Under the pieces are notes generated by a model. The model was not told where the DNA came from. It saw nothing but the letters and a program-made list of their open reading frames with translations, and ran no database searches. 64,000 nt of DNA, taken from positions 1,116,001-1,180,000 of the forward strand of contig CP002916.1 of assembly GCA_000350305.1 (NCBI GenBank), in the 5' to 3' direction. The position numbers and the translations under genes were made by a program. This document shows, piece after piece, positions 9,592 to 19,871 of this stretch; within the stretch, counting starts at the first letter, position 1, and every line of letters starts with the position of its first letter. Source of the stretch: Thermoplasmatales archaeon BRNA1 (GTDB lineage Archaea > Thermoplasmatota > Thermoplasmata > Methanomassiliicoccales > Methanomethylophilaceae).

Positions 9592-10869
9592 ATGAACCGC
9601 GGAAACTCCAAGGAGGACTACGAGGTCCTCAAGAAGATCACGCCCGGCGGGGTCTCCAGCCCCGTCCGTGCGTTCGAGCCCTATCCGGTCGTCATGGACT
9701 CCGGACAGGGATGCATCATCACCGATGTGGACGGCAACGACTACATCGACCTGTGCATGGCATACGGCCCCCTCATCGTCGGACATTCCTGCCCCCGCGT
9801 CACCAAGGCCGTCAGGGACCAGACCCGCAAGGGCAGCGTCTTCGGCACCCCCAGCGAACCCGAGCTGAGGCTTCTGGAGAAAATCACGTCCGTGGTCCCC
9901 TCCGCCGACATGTGCAGGCTCGCCAACTCCGGTACCGAGGCCACCATGCATGCCGTCAGACTCGCCCGCGGATACACCGGGCGCAACGGCATCGTCAAGC
10001 TCAACGGCGGATTCCACGGCGCACACAACACCATGCTCGTGGCCGCTGGGTCCGGCAGCGTCAGCGGAACCCCCAGCTCCCTGGGCGTACCCGCGGACGA
10101 TGTCAGGAACACATACCTCGTGGAATACAACGATGCGGGCTCTTTCGAGTCCCTCCTGGATTCCAACGAGGACATCGCCGCCATCATCATGGAGCCCGTC
10201 ATGGGCAACGTCGGGGTCGTACCCCCCAAGGACGGATACCTGAAGGAGATGAGGAAGATTACCGAGAAACACGACGTGCTCCTCATCTTCGACGAGGTCA
10301 TCACCGGCTTCAGGGCCGGACCGGCAAGCGCCCAGGGCCGCTACGGCGTCACCCCCGACCTGACCACCATGGGCAAGATTATCGGCGGAGGGTACCCCGC
10401 CGGTGCGTTCATGGGAAAGAGGAAGATCATGGAGATGGTCGCACCCGCCGGACAGGTCTATGCCGCGGGGACCTTCGCCGGAAACCCCATCTCGTCTGCG
10501 GCAGGACTGGAGACCATCAACATCATGGCCGAGTCCGGACGCTACGACAGCCTCGAGAAGAGGACCATGGACCTCGTCGCCCGCATGCGCGATGCCCTCG
10601 AGGACAGCGGCATCCCCGGATGCGTACAGACCGTGGCATCCATGTTCTCTGTATTCTTCGGACCCGGGGAGGTCACCAACGGCAATGAGGCCCAGACCGC
10701 CGACCGCGCCGCCTTCGGAAGGATGTTCAACTACATGCTCGACCGCGGAGTGTACCTCCCGCCGGGACCCCTGGAGGTCGAGTTCATGTCGGCAGCGACC
10801 GACAGCGAAGCCTGCGACAAGATCGCCCGCACTTTCGAAGGCTTCCTCAAACAGGAGAAGAGACAATGA
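9592..10869 (+). CDS. hemL: Glutamate-1-semialdehyde 2,1-aminomutase
   Basis: PLP enzyme converting glutamate-1-semialdehyde to 5-aminolevulinate. 425 aa with the N-terminal TPGGVSSPVRAF signature, LIFDEVITGFR (PLP Asp) and the PLP lysine in TTMGKIIGGGYPAGAF. Third gene of the hem operon; stop overlaps the hemC start by ATGA. Confidence 0.96.
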   Translation: MNRGNSKEDYEVLKKITPGGVSSPVRAFEPYPVVMDSGQGCIITDVDGNDYIDLCMAYGPLIVGHSCPRVTKAVRDQTRKGSVFGTPSEPELRLLEKITSVVPSADMCRLANSGTEATMHAVRLARGYTGRNGIVKLNGGFHGAHNTMLVAAGSGSVSGTPSSLGVPADDVRNTYLVEYNDAGSFESLLDSNEDIAAIIMEPVMGNVGVVPPKDGYLKEMRKITEKHDVLLIFDEVITGFRAGPASAQGRYGVTPDLTTMGKIIGGGYPAGAFMGKRKIMEMVAPAGQVYAAGTFAGNPISSAAGLETINIMAESGRYDSLEKRTMDLVARMRDALEDSGIPGCVQTVASMFSVFFGPGEVTNGNEAQTADRAAFGRMFNYMLDRGVYLPPGPLEVEFMSAATDSEACDKIARTFEGFLKQEKRQ

Positions 10870-11729
10870 TCGTAGGATCGAGAGAGAGCCAGCTTGCAAT
10901 GCTGCAGACCGAGGAGTTCATCAGACGCCTCAAGAAGAAGATGCCGGAGATCGAATGCGAGACCAGGGGCATCACATCCTCCGGGGACATCGACCTGAAG
11001 ACCAGCCTCAAGGACATGGGCGGCACCGGCGTATTCGTCAGGGAGCTCGACGACCTCCTGAAGAAGGGCGAGATCGACGTCACCGTCAACTCGCTCAAGG
11101 ACATCCCTGCGTTCATCGACGAGGAGCTCACCATCGGGGCAGTCCTCCCCAGGGCCGCCGTCGAGGACGCCCTCTACCCCATCCCGTGGGAGAAGCTCTC
11201 CTGCGGTGCCATCGTCGGGACCTCCAGCATGAGGAGGGCGATGATGATCCGGGCCAGGAAACCCGACATCAGGATCAAAGACATCCGCGGCAACATGAAC
11301 ACCCGCCTCCAGAAGGTCAACGATGAAGTCTACAACGCCATCGTCGTCGCCAAGGCGGCCATGGATCGCATGGGCGAGGACCTCAACGTCTACCCCATCG
11401 ACAAGAATATCGTGATCCCCGCCGCAGGACAGGGTGCCATCGCCGTCGAGTGCAGGAAGGACGACAAGGAGACCCTCGAGATCCTCAAGAAGGTCGACCA
11501 CGCCAAGACCCGCATCGAGGTGACCTTCGAGAGGGACGTCCTCCGCTACATGAACGCGGGATGCTCCTCCCCCATCGGCGTCAACGCCGAGGTCACCGAG
11601 GACGATGAGATCAAGGTGCTCGCGGCATCCTTCGTCCCAGACGTCCCCGTTAGGCTCAGCGAGACCTTCCCCGTCGATGATGCTCCGGAGAAGGCCAAGG
11701 AAATCGCCGCAAAACTCATGAGGAAGTGA
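10866..11729 (+). CDS. hemC: Hydroxymethylbilane synthase
   Basis: Polymerises four porphobilinogens into hydroxymethylbilane. 287 aa. N-terminus IVGSRESQLAMLQTEE, Arg-rich GTSSMRRAMMIRARKP, and the dipyrromethane cofactor Cys in YMNAGCSSPIGV are visible. ATGA overlap with hemL; followed closely by sumT. Confidence 0.96.
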   Translation: MIVGSRESQLAMLQTEEFIRRLKKKMPEIECETRGITSSGDIDLKTSLKDMGGTGVFVRELDDLLKKGEIDVTVNSLKDIPAFIDEELTIGAVLPRAAVEDALYPIPWEKLSCGAIVGTSSMRRAMMIRARKPDIRIKDIRGNMNTRLQKVNDEVYNAIVVAKAAMDRMGEDLNVYPIDKNIVIPAAGQGAIAVECRKDDKETLEILKKVDHAKTRIEVTFERDVLRYMNAGCSSPIGVNAEVTEDDEIKVLAASFVPDVPVRLSETFPVDDAPEKAKEIAAKLMRK

Positions 11730-11734
11730 TTCGA

Positions 11735-12478
11735 ATGGCAGGCAAAGTCTATCTCGTCGGTGCCGGACCCGGTGATCTGGGTCTTTTCACCATCAAAGGA
11801 ATGCAGGTCCTCCGCGAGGCCGACGTCGTCATGTACGACGCACTCGCCAACCCCGAACTCCTCGAGGAGTGCAAAGAGGGTGCCGAACTCATCGATGCCG
11901 GGAAGAGGGCTGCCGACCACCACCTCAGGCAGTGGCAGACCAACGACCTTCTGGTCGAGTACGCCAAACAGGGCAAGACCGTCGTCCGCCTCAAAGGAGG
12001 GGACCCCTTCCTATTCGGACGCGGTGCAGAGGAGGCCGAGAAGCTCAGGAACGCAGGCGTGGAAGTCCACGTCGTGCCCGGGGTATCCTCGTCCATCTCC
12101 GTCCCCGAACTGGCAGGAATCCCCGTCACCCACCGCGACCACGCTTCGATGGTCACTTTCATCACCGGACACGAGAAGAGCGACCGCAGCGAGGACAGGG
12201 TCGACTGGGCATCCCTCGTGAAGGGACACGGCACCCTTGTCATCCTGATGGGTCTCGAGAACGCGTGCAACATCTCCAAGGGACTCATCGAGGGAGGGAT
12301 GTCCCCCGACTTCCCCGCCGCCATCATCTCCAAGGGATCCACCCCCGACCAGAAGGTCTTCAAGACCGTCGTCTCCAAACTCGCCGAGACCATCGAGAAG
12401 GACAAGGTCGAGACCCCCGGGATCATAGTCGTGGGGACCGTCGTGAACCTCCGCGACGTCCTCGGGGACCTCGTATGA
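11735..12478 (+). CDS. cobA: Uroporphyrinogen-III C-methyltransferase
   Basis: SAM-dependent methylation at C2 and C7 of uroporphyrinogen III to precorrin-2, the branch point to sirohydrochlorin, F430 and B12. About 247 aa. Signature VYLVGAGPGDLGLFTIKG at the N-terminus, VRLKGGDPFLFGRG and the later GLENACNI region match the family. ATG at 11735 preferred; a GTG at 11726 overlapping the hemC stop is possible but would place the GAGGA too close. No fused HemD domain: hemD is the next, separate gene. Confidence 0.95.
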   Translation: MAGKVYLVGAGPGDLGLFTIKGMQVLREADVVMYDALANPELLEECKEGAELIDAGKRAADHHLRQWQTNDLLVEYAKQGKTVVRLKGGDPFLFGRGAEEAEKLRNAGVEVHVVPGVSSSISVPELAGIPVTHRDHASMVTFITGHEKSDRSEDRVDWASLVKGHGTLVILMGLENACNISKGLIEGGMSPDFPAAIISKGSTPDQKVFKTVVSKLAETIEKDKVETPGIIVVGTVVNLRDVLGDLV

Positions 12479-13266
12479 TATCGGTCGGATTCACCCGCCC
12501 GCCGGAAAGGATCGCGGAAGCAGAGCAGGAGATCAGGAAGAGGGGGATGCAGCCCTACGGCGCCCCCTCCCTGGTATCCGTCCGCGGAAGGGACTCCGTC
12601 TTCGAAGAGATAGAGGAGACCCTCTCCTCCGGCGAGGCGTACTTCACCGTGTTCGCATCCATCACGGCCGTCGAGTGCGTCGTGGAAGAATACGGAAAAG
12701 AGAAGGTTCTGGCACTTTTATCAGAGACCAATGTCGCCTGCACCGGACCGAGCACCGAGGCCGCCATGCAGAGGCTGCTCGGACGCGGATGCGACCTCGT
12801 ACCCGAGGTCTACTCCGGGGTCGGCATCGCCACCGAGATCGCCGACGAGGTCTGCGACAAGACCGTTCTCATCCTCCGTTCCGCCGAGGGCGACGGCGGA
12901 ATCGTGACCATACTCGAAGAGGCGGGGGCGGTCGTGCTCGACGAAGCCGTCTACGCGATGGAACCCGCTCCGTTCTCTCCCGCGCATTCCGCACTCCTCG
13001 ATGCCCTCGGGGACGGGGAGATCGACGTCATGCTCTTCACCAGCCCCAAATCGTTCACCATCCTCCTCGAGCAGGCGGAGAAGTGGCTGGGCGCGGGGAG
13101 GGCACATTCATCTCTGGAATCGGTATGCAAGATGGCCATAGGCCTGCCCACGTCGAAGGCGATGGAGAAATACGGTCTGGAACCCCAGATCCTTCCCGAG
13201 AAATCCACCTTCGCCGGCATGCTCGATGCCGTCGAGGAAAATGCATCGCTCTTCAGGCGCGCTTGA
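12475..13266 (+). CDS. hemD: Uroporphyrinogen-III synthase
   Basis: Cyclises hydroxymethylbilane with D-ring inversion. 263 aa, family size. Sequence is diverged, as usual for HemD; the C-terminal pattern DVMLFTSPKSFTILLE and CKMAIGLPTSKAMEKYGL (normally FTS..V..F, AIG..TA.A....G) supports the assignment together with its place as last gene of the hem operon. ATGA overlap with sumT. The 3' end overlaps the convergent DRG gene by 14 bp. Confidence 0.9.
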   Translation: MISVGFTRPPERIAEAEQEIRKRGMQPYGAPSLVSVRGRDSVFEEIEETLSSGEAYFTVFASITAVECVVEEYGKEKVLALLSETNVACTGPSTEAAMQRLLGRGCDLVPEVYSGVGIATEIADEVCDKTVLILRSAEGDGGIVTILEEAGAVVLDEAVYAMEPAPFSPAHSALLDALGDGEIDVMLFTSPKSFTILLEQAEKWLGAGRAHSSLESVCKMAIGLPTSKAMEKYGLEPQILPEKSTFAGMLDAVEENASLFRRA

Positions 13267-14365
13267 CGATGATGCAGAGGACGTCCTCATCCTGGAGGAC
13301 GTGGTCCATCCCGACGGTCTGACCGGGGAACTTCGCACTCTTTCCCCAGACCTGTGCATAGCGGAACGCGTTGCGGAAGTCCCTGTGGATGAGCTCCGCA
13401 ACGTCCCCGACGTTGTTGCCCCTCTTGACGATGAGGGGCTCCTTCATGTCCGCCTCCTGCCCCTGGGGCTTCAGGTAGATGCGGATCATGTCGATCTGGT
13501 CGTAGATCTCCTGCTTCAGGGCGTCCATGTTGTATCCGGTGGCCGCGGAGACCCCTACGGACTTGAACTGCTTGTGCATCTCCTGGACTGCCTCCAGCTG
13601 TCCGGGCTTCGCCAGGTCGACCTTGTTGATGGCCATGACCGCCTTGATGTAAACGCGGTTCCCTGCAAGGACGTCAAGGAGCTGCTCGGTGTCGATGTCC
13701 TCACGGATGACGACGGTACAGTTGATGTGGCCGAAGGCGGAGATCATCTCCCTGGCCGTCTCGACAGTGATCTTGGTGAGGGGCAGGGTGGGCTGGATGT
13801 TGATACCTCCCTGCTGGGTGGTGATGATGTTCACGTCGGGAGCGGTCTGGTTCAGCCTGATCGCGGAGTTGTAGAGCTCCCTCAGGAGGACATGCATGTC
13901 GGGCTGGAAGATGTCGACCACGAGGAGGATGACGTCCGAGGACCTGGCAGCTGCGATAACCTCCCTCCCCCTTCCCTTTCCGCGGGATGCGTCCTTGATC
14001 AGTCCGGGCATGTCCAGGATCTGGATCTTCGCATGATTGTACTCCATGACTCCGGGGACGACGTCGAGGGTGGTGAAGTGGTATGCACCCACCTCGGAGT
14101 GGGCACCGGTGAGCTGGTTCAGAAGGGTGGACTTACCGACGGAGGGGAACCCGACCAAGGCAACGGTTGCGTTTCCCGCCTTCTTGACGTAGAATCCCTT
14201 GGTGCCGCCGGATGCCTTGGAGGCCTCGAGACGCTTCTCCTTCTCGGCAGAGAGCTTGGCGATCCTCGCCTTGATCTTGCCGATGTGACCTTCGGTGGCT
14301 TTGTTCTTCTTGGTGTTGGCGATTTCCTTCTCCAACTCGGCAATCTCGTCGTCGATTGAACCCAC
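13253..14365 (-). CDS. DRG-type GTPase (Rbg/Obg-HflX superfamily)
   Basis: Archaeal homologue of developmentally regulated GTP-binding proteins, ribosome associated. N-terminal helix-turn-helix region with KNKATEGHIGKIKARIAKL, G1 GFPSVGKSTLLN, G3 DMPGLIKDA, G4 NKVD, and a C-terminal TGS domain. Start set at GTG 14365: GGAGG lies 8 nt upstream, and the alternative ATG at 14404 coincides with the edge of the TATA box, so it cannot be in the mRNA if that box is used. Confidence 0.9.
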   Translation of the reverse strand: MGSIDDEIAELEKEIANTKKNKATEGHIGKIKARIAKLSAEKEKRLEASKASGGTKGFYVKKAGNATVALVGFPSVGKSTLLNQLTGAHSEVGAYHFTTLDVVPGVMEYNHAKIQILDMPGLIKDASRGKGRGREVIAAARSSDVILLVVDIFQPDMHVLLRELYNSAIRLNQTAPDVNIITTQQGGINIQPTLPLTKITVETAREMISAFGHINCTVVIREDIDTEQLLDVLAGNRVYIKAVMAINKVDLAKPGQLEAVQEMHKQFKSVGVSAATGYNMDALKQEIYDQIDMIRIYLKPQGQEADMKEPLIVKRGNNVGDVAELIHRDFRNAFRYAQVWGKSAKFPGQTVGMDHVLQDEDVLCIIVKRA

Positions 14366-14403
14366 TTCAGGCCTCCTCCCTGTTCTTCCGTACAATACCG
14401 CCA

Positions 14404-14417
14404 TATTTTATAATATG
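14404..14417. promoter_or_regulatory. Bidirectional TATA box
   Basis: TATTTTATAATATG is nearly palindromic and reads as a TATA box on both strands. Rightward it sits about 25 bp before ATG 14436 (leaderless mRNA expected); leftward it serves the DRG GTPase. Confidence 0.5.
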
Positions 14418-14435
14418 TGACAAGATTGCCGACCC

Positions 14436-15575
14436 ATGGCAATGATTGGCGGATCCGGATTCATGGCCAAGGAGTTCGGGCCCATCACCTACGGACAGCT
14501 CATCGGAATATCCATCGCGTTCCTCATCGGACTGGTGGTTCTCGTCTCGATGGGCGGCAACATCCTCGGATGGATGATCGCGGCCGTCCTGCTCTTCTTC
14601 ATCCCCCACCTGTTCGGGGCCGGTCCGAAGACCAGGGTCGTCTACGGTGCCGCATTCTTCGGCTTCGCCCTGGTTATCGGGGGCGCCCTGGTCAACCCCG
14701 CGGCAATCGATGCCCTCGACGACACCGAGGCCGATGCGGAGGGAAGCTTCGGAGCGGTCAGCATCTCGTACGACGGTACCGGCGGACTCACAATCACCTC
14801 CTCATGGAGCACCGACAAGGACCACTCCGCCAACAAGGCATATGCCGTCGTCGACGGCATGAGCAGGATCGTCTTCGGAGGCATCTATCTGGATTCCACC
14901 CTGAACAAGGCTCCCGTCTATGAGATGACCGGCACCACGGCCCTCACCTGCAACGTCCCCGCCGGCGACCTGGACATGGACAAGATCTACTACATCGTCC
15001 TCGTCGAATACCATCAGAACGAGTCCGGCGATTGGGTCCAGGACCTGGATACCAAATCCAACGCGCTCTGCACCGGCGCATACTTCACCGGGAGCGAATC
15101 CACCATGGCCTGGTACGGAGCCGCATACGGTCTCGCCTACACCATGGCGATCTTCTACTTCCTGGTCCTCGCAACATGGTTCATGAGGCACAGGCTCCTC
15201 AAGACCCGTAAGAAGATGGAGGCCCAGGGACGCCTCTACCCCCAGGGATACGGACGCTGCACCTTCTGCGGTTCCATAGTCCTCCCCGGGGAGGTCGAGT
15301 GCAGGAAGTGCGGCGCTTACATCGACCGCCCCGAGTCCATGAAGAAGCAGAAGCACGACATGTTCCAGTGCACCAACTGCGGTGCCGAGGTCCCCGGCAA
15401 CGCCGACGTCTGCCCCAAGTGCGGTGCGAAGTTCGACGGCGTCGAGAACGAGGTCCAGCACATAGACGGCACCGTCGACGTCAGCGACGAGTCAGTGGAG
15501 TGCCCCTTCTGCGGTGCGGTCGTCCCCGCGAACGCAGACCACTGCCCCAAGTGCTTCAAGAAGCTCCGCGAGTGA
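14436..15575 (+). CDS. Membrane protein with three C-terminal zinc ribbons
   Basis: 379 aa, no named family recognised. Two or three hydrophobic segments lie in residues 20-90, a soluble segment follows (about 95-225), then a further membrane helix (about 230-255, YTMAIFYFLVLATWFM). The C-terminal 110 residues hold three CxxC...CxxC zinc ribbons (CTFC..CRKC, CTNC..CPKC, CPFC..CPKC). Predicted soluble segment outside and ribbons inside the cell. Partner and function unknown; preceded by a bidirectional TATA box. Confidence 0.85.
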   Translation: MAMIGGSGFMAKEFGPITYGQLIGISIAFLIGLVVLVSMGGNILGWMIAAVLLFFIPHLFGAGPKTRVVYGAAFFGFALVIGGALVNPAAIDALDDTEADAEGSFGAVSISYDGTGGLTITSSWSTDKDHSANKAYAVVDGMSRIVFGGIYLDSTLNKAPVYEMTGTTALTCNVPAGDLDMDKIYYIVLVEYHQNESGDWVQDLDTKSNALCTGAYFTGSESTMAWYGAAYGLAYTMAIFYFLVLATWFMRHRLLKTRKKMEAQGRLYPQGYGRCTFCGSIVLPGEVECRKCGAYIDRPESMKKQKHDMFQCTNCGAEVPGNADVCPKCGAKFDGVENEVQHIDGTVDVSDESVECPFCGAVVPANADHCPKCFKKLRE

Positions 15576-15686
15576 TTCCAAATCCCTTCCCGCCTCCGGG
15601 CGGGTTATCATTCTTGACAGTCTGGCACTTGTGTATTCCGGAGTGTCGGCGCACATATTAAAAGCAATAGAACCATACACTCGGCG

Positions 15687-17741
15687 ATGGGAACAGACGG
15701 CGCTCCGTCCGAAAGGACTGGTGTCCGCAGAGCAACGGCCGAAAGGCTCGCGGACAAGCAGCATGAGATCTCGGTCACGGAATTCTTCGAGAAGAACAAG
15801 CAGATCCTGGGTTTCGACTCCAGGCAGAAATCGCTCCTGATGGGGGTGAAGGAGGCCGTCGACAACTCCCTCGATGCGTGCGAGGAGGCCGAGATCCTCC
15901 CCGACATCATCGTCAAGGTCGAGAAGACCGGGGATGACGAGTACAAGGTCTCCATCGAGGATAACGGACCGGGTATCGTCCACCGTGCCATGCCCAACGT
16001 CTTCGGGAGGCTGCTCTACGGGAGCAGATTCCACGCCATGAGGCAGTCCAGGGGACAGCAGGGTATCGGAATCTCCGCCACCGTCATGTACGCCAACATC
16101 TCCACCGGCCACCCCGCCCACATCCAGTCCAGGATCGAGGGCGAGGACGAGGTCGCGTGGGGGATGGACATCTCCATCGACACCAAGACCAACCGTCCCG
16201 TCGTCACCAACGACCGTGCCTTCAACTGGGAAGAGAAGGCCCACGGGACTTTCATCGAATACATCACCAAAGGACGCTACATCACCGGCCGCCAGTCCAT
16301 CTTCGAGTATCTCAAGGAGACCGCCATCGTCAACCCCCATGCCAAGATAGTGTTCCACGACCCCGACGGCAAGATCTGGACCTTCGAGAGGGCCACCGAG
16401 ACCAAGCCTCCGAAGGCGCAGGAGATCAAGCCCCATCCCGCAGGCATGGAGATCGGGGACATGATGACCTACTCCTCCCTCACCCAGACCAAGACCGTGA
16501 GGGACTTCCTCCGCCTGGACTTCTGCCGCATGACCGCAAGGCTCGCCGAGGAGGTCTGCGCCAAGGGGAAGGTGGATCCGGATTCCGACCCCCACGCACT
16601 CGGAAGGGAGGGTTCCATGGGACTCATAAAGGGAATCTCCGAGGTCAAGCTCATGGCCCCTCCGTCGGAATGCCTGTCGCCCATCGGCGAGACCCTGATC
16701 AAGAAGGGTCTGATGCACATCCTTGACGGGGAGAAGCCCGAGTTCTACGCCACCCCCGTGACCCGTCCCGCCCATGTCGTGAACGGCAACCCGTTCACCG
16801 TCGAGGCCGGAATAGTGTACGGGGGCCAGATCCCCGCCGAGGGACAGGTCACCGTCATGAGGTTCGCCAACCGCGTCCCGCTGCTCTTCCAGCCGGGAGC
16901 GGACATCATCACCAAGGCCATCGGGGAGATAGACTGGAGGAGATACGGCCTGGAGCAGAGGGGAGGGAAAGGAGTCCCCTTCGGGCCCGCCATCTTCCTG
17001 GTCCACGTCGCCTCCACCAAGGTCCCCTTCACATCCGAGGGAAAGGACGCGATCGCGGCCATTCCAGAGATCGAGGAGGAGATCATCACCGCGCTCAAGG
17101 GATGTGCCAGATCCCTCAAGTCCCATCTCAACAAGATGGCCAAGAAGGATAAGACCCACGAGAAGTTCGACATCGTCCAGAAGATCCTCCCCGACCTCGC
17201 CAACAAACTCGCGGAGGAACTGGGACGCCCGGTTCCGGACATCTCCCGCACCATCTCCAAGATCATGAACGTGGTGTGGTTCGAGCCCGAGAGGAAGCGC
17301 GAACAGGAGAACAATTCCGTGCGGTTCACCTACACCATATTCAACTACACCGTACGCCCCCACACCTTCATGGTGCACCTCGCCCTGCCCCCGGAGTCCG
17401 TCGGCGATGCCGTCACCAAGAGCGAGTTCTTCGACTCCGTGAACAAGGACGGGAAGGCCCAGTGGATCATCAGGGACCTCCAGCCCACCAGCTCGGTCCA
17501 GCTGTCGTTTGAGCTGACAGGGGACATGGCGGACACCTTCGACATGGACGAGGTCTACATCTCCGGGATCAACCCCGTCATCGTGATGGGCGCCGAGTCA
17601 CTCCCGGGAGACTGGGGAATAAAGGGAATGGAGATCACCGAGGAGATCGACGAGGACTTCGTCGAGGACACTGACGATACCGAGGAAGCCGAAGCGGCCG
17701 AAGAGGAAGAGTTCGAGAAGGAGGCGAGCGACGATGAATGA
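15687..17741 (+). CDS. top6B: DNA topoisomerase VI subunit B
   Basis: GHKL-ATPase subunit of the type IIB topoisomerase that relaxes and decatenates DNA. 684 aa. Bergerat fold motifs: [15 protein letters not shown] (N box), IEDNGPGIV (G1), [25 protein letters not shown] (G2). Transducer domain follows, and an acidic E/D-rich tail ends the protein. The start of top6A overlaps by 8 bp, so the A2B2 subunits are co-translated. The gap before it carries a copy of TCTGGCAC (15621-15628). Confidence 0.96.
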   Translation: MGTDGAPSERTGVRRATAERLADKQHEISVTEFFEKNKQILGFDSRQKSLLMGVKEAVDNSLDACEEAEILPDIIVKVEKTGDDEYKVSIEDNGPGIVHRAMPNVFGRLLYGSRFHAMRQSRGQQGIGISATVMYANISTGHPAHIQSRIEGEDEVAWGMDISIDTKTNRPVVTNDRAFNWEEKAHGTFIEYITKGRYITGRQSIFEYLKETAIVNPHAKIVFHDPDGKIWTFERATETKPPKAQEIKPHPAGMEIGDMMTYSSLTQTKTVRDFLRLDFCRMTARLAEEVCAKGKVDPDSDPHALGREGSMGLIKGISEVKLMAPPSECLSPIGETLIKKGLMHILDGEKPEFYATPVTRPAHVVNGNPFTVEAGIVYGGQIPAEGQVTVMRFANRVPLLFQPGADIITKAIGEIDWRRYGLEQRGGKGVPFGPAIFLVHVASTKVPFTSEGKDAIAAIPEIEEEIITALKGCARSLKSHLNKMAKKDKTHEKFDIVQKILPDLANKLAEELGRPVPDISRTISKIMNVVWFEPERKREQENNSVRFTYTIFNYTVRPHTFMVHLALPPESVGDAVTKSEFFDSVNKDGKAQWIIRDLQPTSSVQLSFELTGDMADTFDMDEVYISGINPVIVMGAESLPGDWGIKGMEITEEIDEDFVEDTDDTEEAEAAEEEEFEKEASDDE

Positions 17742-18822
17742 CAGACAGCAGGATGCCCTGAACAAGCTCACCGGCGTTGCCGAGGAGCTTTACGACGCCT
17801 TCGAGCAGGGCGAGATCCCCAAGATGGTCCTTCCCCTCAGGGCGAAACGCAACATCATATTCGATCCCAAGACGCAGGTATGGAAGTACGGCGACCTCAA
17901 GACCGTCCGCACCGCTAAGACCGTGCAGGGCGCCACCATGATGCTCCGTACCGCCTACACCACCAAGTTCATAAACGACATGATCAGGGACAACAAGAGC
18001 TCCACCCTAAGGGAGATGTACTACGTCTCCGAGGGATGGAACAACGCCAAGTTCCACTCCGAGGATGAGAGCAACCTCCTTGTCGAGGACCTGGAGACCA
18101 TCTCCAGCTGCCTCAGGGAGGACTTCAAGCTCAGACCCGAGGAGAGGGGTGCCCACGTCTACGGCAACGTGAACTTCCGCACCATGACCAAGAAGGGCAT
18201 GAAGACGTTCAACTGCATAGACGATGTCGCCGAGGCCGGATTCCCCATCCCCTATTCCGTGGAGAAGGAGACCTTCGAGATCGAGTCCCACGATGCCAAG
18301 TTCGTCATGGCGCTCGAGACCGGTGGAATGTATGCCCGTCTCATCGAGAACGGGTTCCCCGAGAAATCGGGCGCGGTGCTCGTACACCTTTCCGGACAGC
18401 CCGCGAGGGCCATCAGAAGACTCCTCAAGAGGCTCAACGAGGAACAGGGTCTCCCCATCGTCGTCTTCACCGATGGCGACCCCTGGTCGTTCAGGATCTT
18501 CGCGTCCATCGCATACGGTGCGATAAAGACTGCACACATCTCCGATTACCTCGCGACCCCCACCGCGCAGTTCATCGGGATCACCGCGTCGGACATCCTC
18601 AACTACGACCTCCCGACCGACAAGCTCAATGACAAGGACGTCGGTGCCCTGAAGGCCGAGCTTTCCGACCCAAGGTTCACCGACGAATTCTGGGACACGG
18701 AGATCCATGCCATGCTCGACATGGGCAAGAAGGCTGAGCAGCAGTCTCTGGCCAAGTACGGTCTCGACTACGTCACCGACACGTACCTGCCGGAGAAGCT
18801 CACACAGCTCGGACTCTGGTGA
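17734..18822 (+). CDS. top6A: DNA topoisomerase VI subunit A (Spo11-like)
   Basis: Cleaves and rejoins DNA through a tyrosine. 362 aa. The 5Y-CAP catalytic tyrosine lies in [13 protein letters not shown] (about residues 90-102), and the Toprim domain shows [14 protein letters not shown] with the Mg-binding acidic residues. Overlaps top6B in a different frame. Confidence 0.96.
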   Translation: MNDRQQDALNKLTGVAEELYDAFEQGEIPKMVLPLRAKRNIIFDPKTQVWKYGDLKTVRTAKTVQGATMMLRTAYTTKFINDMIRDNKSSTLREMYYVSEGWNNAKFHSEDESNLLVEDLETISSCLREDFKLRPEERGAHVYGNVNFRTMTKKGMKTFNCIDDVAEAGFPIPYSVEKETFEIESHDAKFVMALETGGMYARLIENGFPEKSGAVLVHLSGQPARAIRRLLKRLNEEQGLPIVVFTDGDPWSFRIFASIAYGAIKTAHISDYLATPTAQFIGITASDILNYDLPTDKLNDKDVGALKAELSDPRFTDEFWDTEIHAMLDMGKKAEQQSLAKYGLDYVTDTYLPEKLTQLGLW

Positions 18823-18835
18823 GGGGTGAGACGAG

Positions 18836-19819
18836 ATGAAGGTGTTCGTTTACAACTATCGCGAATTCGACGAGGCGAAATACTTCAGGAAGTTCGCGGA
18901 GGACTTCGGTTTCGAGCTTGGCTACACCGAGCAGGACCCGACCATGGACACCTGCCATCTCGCCGACGGCAGCGACTTCATCTCAGTCATCACCACCCCC
19001 ATCACCCCCGAGATGATGGACCGCTTCAAGGCGGGCGGTGTGAAGATGATCTCCACCCGTACCATCGGCTACAACCATATCGACCTGGAGTACGCCAAGA
19101 AGATCGGCATGGCCGTATCCCACATCACCTACGACCCGGAGGGTGTCGCTGAGTACACCGTCATGATGATGCTCATGGTCGTCAGGAAGATCGTACCTAT
19201 CCTGGAGCGCTGCGCCCGTAACGACTTCACCCTTAAGGGGGTCCTCGCCGGCAAACTGAAGAACATGTCCGTCGGGATAATCGGTGCAGGGAAGATCGGG
19301 GTCACCGTCCTCCGCGACCTCTCCGGTTTCGGCTGCAGGCTCTATTACTGCAACAGGAGCATGAATGCCGAGGCGGAGAAATACGCCGAGCGTCTGTCCA
19401 TGGACGAGATCTTGGGCGCCTGCGATATCATCTCCCTCCACCTGGAACTCAATCAGGAGACCTTCCACATGATCGACGAGAAGGCGATCTCGAAGATGAA
19501 ACGGGGATCCGTTTTGGTCAACACCGCCAGAGGGCCTCTTGTGGATACGGGCGCCCTCATCAAGGCATTGGACAGCGGACAGCTGGGGGCCGCCGCCCTC
19601 GACGTCATCGAGGACGAGTTCGGACTCTACTACAACGACTGCACCAAGATGGAGATTAAGAACCGCGCGCTCAACGAGCTCCGCGGCCGTGACAACGTTC
19701 TCCTCACCCATCATATGGCATTCTATTACGAGAACGCCGTCCGCGACATGGTGTACAACTGCCTGTACGGCATGAAGATGCTCGCCGAAGGCAAGGACAT
19801 TCCCTACCGCCTCGCCTGA
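18836..19819 (+). CDS. D-2-hydroxyacid dehydrogenase (D-lactate dehydrogenase / VanH-like)
   Basis: NAD-dependent reduction of a 2-keto acid, probably pyruvate to D-lactate. 327 aa. Rossmann motif VGIIGAGKIG, catalytic Arg in NTARGPLVDT, Glu in DVIEDEFGLYYND, His in LLTHHMAFYYENA. The long D-LDH/VanH-type active-site sequence fits D-lactate dehydrogenase better than phosphoglycerate dehydrogenase. Starts 13 bp after top6A. In gut methanogens such genes often look bacterial; transfer is inference. Confidence 0.88.
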   Translation: MKVFVYNYREFDEAKYFRKFAEDFGFELGYTEQDPTMDTCHLADGSDFISVITTPITPEMMDRFKAGGVKMISTRTIGYNHIDLEYAKKIGMAVSHITYDPEGVAEYTVMMMLMVVRKIVPILERCARNDFTLKGVLAGKLKNMSVGIIGAGKIGVTVLRDLSGFGCRLYYCNRSMNAEAEKYAERLSMDEILGACDIISLHLELNQETFHMIDEKAISKMKRGSVLVNTARGPLVDTGALIKALDSGQLGAAALDVIEDEFGLYYNDCTKMEIKNRALNELRGRDNVLLTHHMAFYYENAVRDMVYNCLYGMKMLAEGKDIPYRLA

Positions 19820-19871
19820 TTAAAAAGTGCCAGATTGTAAATGGAAGGGGGCCGGGGCCCCCGGAGGCCGC

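Noticed and set aside
7578-9611. 677-residue open frame on the minus strand opposite hemA and hemB
   Set aside because: Antisense to two clearly recognised genes with intact catalytic motifs; its composition is that of a high-GC shadow frame.
11869-12474. Upstream extension of the hemD frame
   Set aside because: Overlaps sumT out of frame with an Arg-rich shadow sequence; real HemD starts at 12475 in the ATGA overlap.
17099-17116. Palindrome around the TCTGGCAC copy in top6B (AGGGAT...ATCCCT flanks)
   Set aside because: The flanking symmetry is not seen at other copies, so it is probably coincidental within coding sequence.
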